Part shown: positions 14,624 to 17,387 of the stretch, piece after piece
Numbering within the stretch: position 1 is the first letter of the stretch
Layout: the number at the start of each line of letters is the position of its first letter
Assembly (NCBI GenBank): GCA_022866885.1
Contig: JALHWS010000143.1
Location: 1-17,387 of the forward strand
Source: Candidatus Microgenomates bacterium
GTDB taxonomy: Bacteria > Patescibacteriota > Microgenomatia > 2-02-FULL-39-11
Length of the DNA stretch: 17,387 nucleotides
Reading direction: 5' to 3'
Program-made: the position numbers and the translations under genes
Notes under the pieces: generated by a model
What the model was told of the DNA's origin: nothing
The model's input: only the letters and a program-made list of their open reading frames with translations
Databases searched by the model: none

Positions 14624-14652
14624 TTGTTGCTTCAGTAATTACTTAGTATAAT
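14624..14652 (+). promoter_or_regulatory. Candidate promoter of the LytR_C-domain gene
   Basis: TTGTTG (14624-14629), a 17 nt spacer and a perfect TATAAT (14647-14652) precede the ATG at 14666 by 13 nt. The predicted leader is about 7 nt, too short for a normal Shine-Dalgarno. The gene may thus be transcribed separately from the glycosyltransferase upstream. Confidence 0.5.
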
Positions 14653-14665
14653 TGGAATAATTAAG

Positions 14666-15376
14666 ATGATACAATTTCTAAAACTTAAAAGCAGCATTAT
14701 TGTAATTATTATCCTTGCTACTCTTTTGATTTTGACCACTACCGGAGCGGCAGTCTACTTCTACTTCCAATACCAGGCGACTGCAAAACTACTGCCCGGC
14801 AAAACTGCTGCTGTTGATGAGTCTAAAAAGATTATCGAAATGGTAGGAAAACTTATCCAGCTTCCTGAGAATGAACAACCATCTGTGGCCACCGTGACCG
14901 ATCCGGAAAAGCTGAAAGACCAGCCATTTTTTGCCCGCGCCAAAACAGGAGATAAAGTCTTGATTTTCAACAATGCCAAAAAGGCTATTCTCTATGATCC
15001 GATCGCCAATAAAATCATTGATGTTTCGCCAATTAATATCAATACCAGTTCCCCATCTGCCAATTTAGCCAACAAGACGCCCACGCCGATGCCTTTGAAA
15101 ATTGCCCTTTACAACGGAACGGACGTTGTCGGCATAACCGCGAGGGTCGAAAAAGAATTGAAAGATAAAATCGACAATATTGACATCCCGATAAAAGAAA
15201 ACGCTAAGAAAAAAGACTATCCTGATACTCTAATTATTGATTTAATCGGCAATAAGCCACAGGTGGTCGAACAATTGGCCAAAGTCCTCAAAGGAAAAAT
15301 TTCAACACTCCCTGATGGTGAAGTCGGTACCAATTTAGCGGAAATAATGATTATCGTCGGGGCGGACAAAAAGTAA
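14666..15376 (+). CDS. Membrane-anchored LytR_C-domain protein
   Basis: The 236-residue protein has one N-terminal transmembrane helix (about 10-33) with the rest predicted outside. A first domain (about 55-122) contains IQLPENEQPSVATVTD, FFARAKTGDKVLIF and KKAILYDP. This pattern recurs, from memory, in CPR proteins of this type. A Thr/Pro-rich linker (about 125-143) leads to a LytR_C-like domain (PF13399; 144-233) starting IALYNGTDVVGITARVEKEL. LytR_C domains occur at the C-terminus of LytR-CpsA-Psr enzymes, which attach glycopolymers to peptidoglycan, and also alone. The catalytic LCP domain is absent here, so this is probably an accessory cell-wall protein. It lies between the TMTC-like gene and the second collagen gene. 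Confidence 0.8.
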   Translation: MIQFLKLKSSIIVIIILATLLILTTTGAAVYFYFQYQATAKLLPGKTAAVDESKKIIEMVGKLIQLPENEQPSVATVTDPEKLKDQPFFARAKTGDKVLIFNNAKKAILYDPIANKIIDVSPININTSSPSANLANKTPTPMPLKIALYNGTDVVGITARVEKELKDKIDNIDIPIKENAKKKDYPDTLIIDLIGNKPQVVEQLAKVLKGKISTLPDGEVGTNLAEIMIIVGADKK

Positions 15377-15698
15377 GAATTTACTCCATTCAATTTATCC
15401 TATAGATTTCTTTTTTATGTCTTTATGTCTTTTCCAACTATATACACCGTTACTACGGTCTTTTATTCTTCAGCAAATAATATAATCTTAATATTCTTTA
15501 TTTAAGTTATATTTTCTGAACAAAATTTAACTGCAAATTTCAATTAACAATCTACAGGAATAATATAACTTGTAAAACATAAACCGATACTCCACTTAGA
15601 CTAGTATATATATACTTGACAACATACTACTAAATATATTACTTTAATAATAACATCCTGCCTATGCATTGGTTAACCTATGCATAGGTATACAGAAC
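15377..15698. promoter_or_regulatory. Intergenic region with promoter and operator of the second collagen gene
   Basis: This 322 bp AT-rich gap has no convincing ORF or RNA gene before about 15600. Then TTGACA (15616-15621) and TAATAAT (15645-15651) repeat the 23 nt arrangement found before the giant collagen gene. Two CTATGCAT boxes (15662-15669 and 15678-15685) follow, 16 nt apart start to start. The second sits in a perfect 12 bp palindrome CCTATGCATAGG (15677-15688). It overlaps by two bases a GGTTAACC palindrome (15671-15678) that lies between the boxes. The likely -10 is TACTTT (15640-15645, 18 nt spacer) or TATATT (15635-15640). The boxes lie in the 5' leader, where a bound protein would block transcription. 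Confidence 0.6.
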
Positions 15699-17387
15699 AT
15701 GCCTGCCCAACCTGCTAAAACCGATAAACAGATACCGATCCGCAAAGCGGCTCAATTCCTAAATATCTCCATGGATACCATAAGACGCTGGGATAAAAAC
15801 GGTACCCTTCACTCAATAAGACCAAACGGGAAAGAGAGATATTTCCTTTTAGATGAGCTTGAAAAAGTCAAAAATGCTCAAACCACTAAAACCACGAGTA
15901 AAAAACTGGTTCCCATCAGTGAAGCGGCTGAGATTCTGGAAGTTTCCATTGATACCATCCGCCGCTGGGATAAGAAAAGGATTTTACATTCGAGCCGCCC
16001 GGATGGTAAAGACAGATACTTTTCCGCTGAAGAGCTGGAAAAGGTTAAATTCTCCCAACCGCTCACCATCTCTGAAACATCTTCCCGTCTGGGTATTTCT
16101 CCAACCACTTTAAGAAGACTCGAAAATAAAAGGCTTATAGTACCACAAAGAAACAGTAACGGTGAAAGAGTTTATACCCATGATTGTCTGGAAAATTTTC
16201 TTCATTCCGAATATTTTTTACGGCAAAAAAAAGTAGAAGAAGAAATACTGGAACCTTTAGTCAAATCTCAAAAAACCAAGGAAAGTGTGCATGAACTGAC
16301 TTCCGAAAAAATCGAGCAAAATATCTTAAATACGATTGTCAGGGAAACCAAAGTCCACGTGGCTAAACTTCAAATTCTCCAAAATATATTATATCTATCC
16401 TTTTTAGTCTTTCTTTCTGCCTTTATCCTGATAATTACTTTTACTACCGTATTATTCCTGCTGTCGACAACGGACGCGGCGAAATTATTTAACTTTAAGA
16501 TAAAATCATCAACCTCACAAACGCCAAAAAGTCAAGTTCTTGGGATGGTAAAGGAGCCATATTCACCTTTTCTTGCGACTGCCTCTGGTAAAGAAAAAAA
16601 AAACGGCTTGGTCTTAAGTGCTGCTATCTCTAATTTTTTCCAACCACAAGCTAAAACCTCTGTAAAACTGTTGCGGGTCATCAAACCGGAAACCGTCGAG
16701 GGGATAATCTTACCGGAAGAAGAAATCGGTCCCGGCGCTCCCGGTCCGGCTGGACCACCCGGATCAAAAGGAGATGAGGGACCAGCCGGAACTCCCGGTA
16801 AAGAGGGACCTATGGGGCCGATGGGTTTAACCGGACTGGCAGGTGTAGCAGGAACCAAAGGTGAAAAAGGAGATAAAGGTGATAAAGGAGCAGATGGAGT
16901 TGATGGTGCAAATGGGGCAGCCGGTGCAGATGGAGCAGCCGGAGCGGCCGGTAGCGCTGGATCAATCGGTGCCACCGGTGGCACCGGAACGGGTGGTGGC
17001 GGGGGTGGAGGATCAGGTACTACCGGAGCCACTGGTGAAACCGGACCAACAGGACTAACTGGAGCAACCGGACCGGCCGGACCAACCGGCTCGACTGGTT
17101 CTACGGGAACGGTTGGACCTACGGGAAGTACCGGAGGAACTGGCCAAACCGGACCCACTGGAAGTACCGGAGGAACAGGTTCCACTGGTGCTTTAGGACC
17201 GACTGGATCAACCGGAGCCACCGGTATTACTGGACCTACTGGTTCTACTGGGGCAACAGGAATAATCGGGGCTACTGGTCCGACCGGAAGTACAGGAGGC
17301 ACTGGTGAAACAGGACCAACCGGAAGTACAGGTTCAACTGGTGCTGCCGGACCAACGGGGGCAACCGGCGGGACAGGAGCAACAGGA
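15699..17387 (+). CDS. Second collagen-like protein with three MerR-type HTHs (3' end outside window)
   Basis: The frame from the ATG at 15699 stays open to the window edge (563 codons). HTH 1 (about 12-58) and HTH 2 (71-117) are close duplicates, both with DTIRRWDK and a DGK/NGK-x-RYF wing; HTH 3 (121-168) is diverged (TTLRRLENK). A charged helical stalk (about 170-228) may be a coiled coil. A transmembrane helix follows (229-255), then a linker of about 88 residues. Collagen-like Gly-X-Y runs from 344 onward. It opens GPGAPGPAGPPG and includes GPMGPMGLTG and KGEKGDKGDKG blocks, a GTGGGGGGGSG hinge (430-440) and then GPT-GST-GGT-GET type units. The start MPAQPAKTDKQ resembles MTAQINKQ of the other collagen gene, supporting both start choices. 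The C-terminal tip is not visible. Confidence 0.9.
   Translation, partial: MPAQPAKTDKQIPIRKAAQFLNISMDTIRRWDKNGTLHSIRPNGKERYFLLDELEKVKNAQTTKTTSKKLVPISEAAEILEVSIDTIRRWDKKRILHSSRPDGKDRYFSAEELEKVKFSQPLTISETSSRLGISPTTLRRLENKRLIVPQRNSNGERVYTHDCLENFLHSEYFLRQKKVEEEILEPLVKSQKTKESVHELTSEKIEQNILNTIVRETKVHVAKLQILQNILYLSFLVFLSAFILIITFTTVLFLLSTTDAAKLFNFKIKSSTSQTPKSQVLGMVKEPYSPFLATASGKEKKNGLVLSAAISNFFQPQAKTSVKLLRVIKPETVEGIILPEEEIGPGAPGPAGPPGSKGDEGPAGTPGKEGPMGPMGLTGLAGVAGTKGEKGDKGDKGADGVDGANGAAGADGAAGAAGSAGSIGATGGTGTGGGGGGGSGTTGATGETGPTGLTGATGPAGPTGSTGSTGTVGPTGSTGGTGQTGPTGSTGGTGSTGALGPTGSTGATGITGPTGSTGATGIIGATGPTGSTGGTGETGPTGSTGSTGAAGPTGATGGTGATG

Noticed and set aside
15853..16113. A plus-strand frame of 86 codons inside the second collagen gene
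   Set aside because: It is an out-of-frame shadow of the HTH-coding region; the true frame starts at 15699 and contains three clear HTH motifs.

Overview
The window looks like a chromosome segment of a Candidate Phyla Radiation (Patescibacteria) bacterium, probably of the Microgenomates type. This is inferred from gene content and style, not from a marker gene. The signs are a giant collagen-like surface protein with N-terminal MerR-type helix-turn-helix (HTH) motifs, a stand-alone S23-type four-helix-bundle gene, many small interspersed palindromic repeats, compact divergent promoters with TATAAT boxes almost touching start codons, few Shine-Dalgarno sequences, and several orphan genes. TAA, TAG and TGA all end apparent genes, so the UGA-Gly code of Gracilibacteria/SR1 is not indicated.

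Region 1 (1-2985) holds three genes of unknown function: 80-1186 (+), convergent 1205-2071 (-), and 2323-2985 (+). Region 2 (3091-4340) holds a minus-strand ribulose-phosphate 3-epimerase-like gene with an in-frame palindromic repeat inserted in it. A tiny membrane ORF interrupted by a TAG overlaps its 3' end. A four-helix-bundle gene bracketed by inverted AAATTCAAATGACAAA repeats abuts its 5' end. Region 3 (4406-5520) holds a membrane-anchored double-Cache sensor with no output domain, followed directly by an interspersed palindromic repeat.

Region 4 (5600-17387) is the most notable part. Two paralogous genes bracket an envelope cassette. The first (5799-11957, 2052 aa) has two MerR-like HTHs, one transmembrane helix, about 870 residues of collagen-like Gly-X-Y, then a beta-rich multidomain tip ending in an SH3b domain. 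The second (15699 to beyond the window end) has three HTHs, a helical stalk, a transmembrane helix and collagen. Between them lie a class-A beta-lactamase-like serine hydrolase (minus), a TMTC-like multispanning glycosyltransferase with TPRs, and a membrane-anchored LytR_C-domain protein.

The two collagen genes share a promoter layout and a pair of CTATRCAT boxes, spaced 16 nt start to start in both. This suggests co-regulation, possibly by the proteins' own cytoplasmic DNA-binding domains. My working hypothesis is that the locus encodes membrane-tethered, DNA-binding collagen fibres for surface contact or host attachment. The TMTC-like enzyme may O-glycosylate the very Thr-rich collagen, and the hydrolase and LytR_C protein may work at the cell wall. 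None of this is demonstrated by sequence alone.
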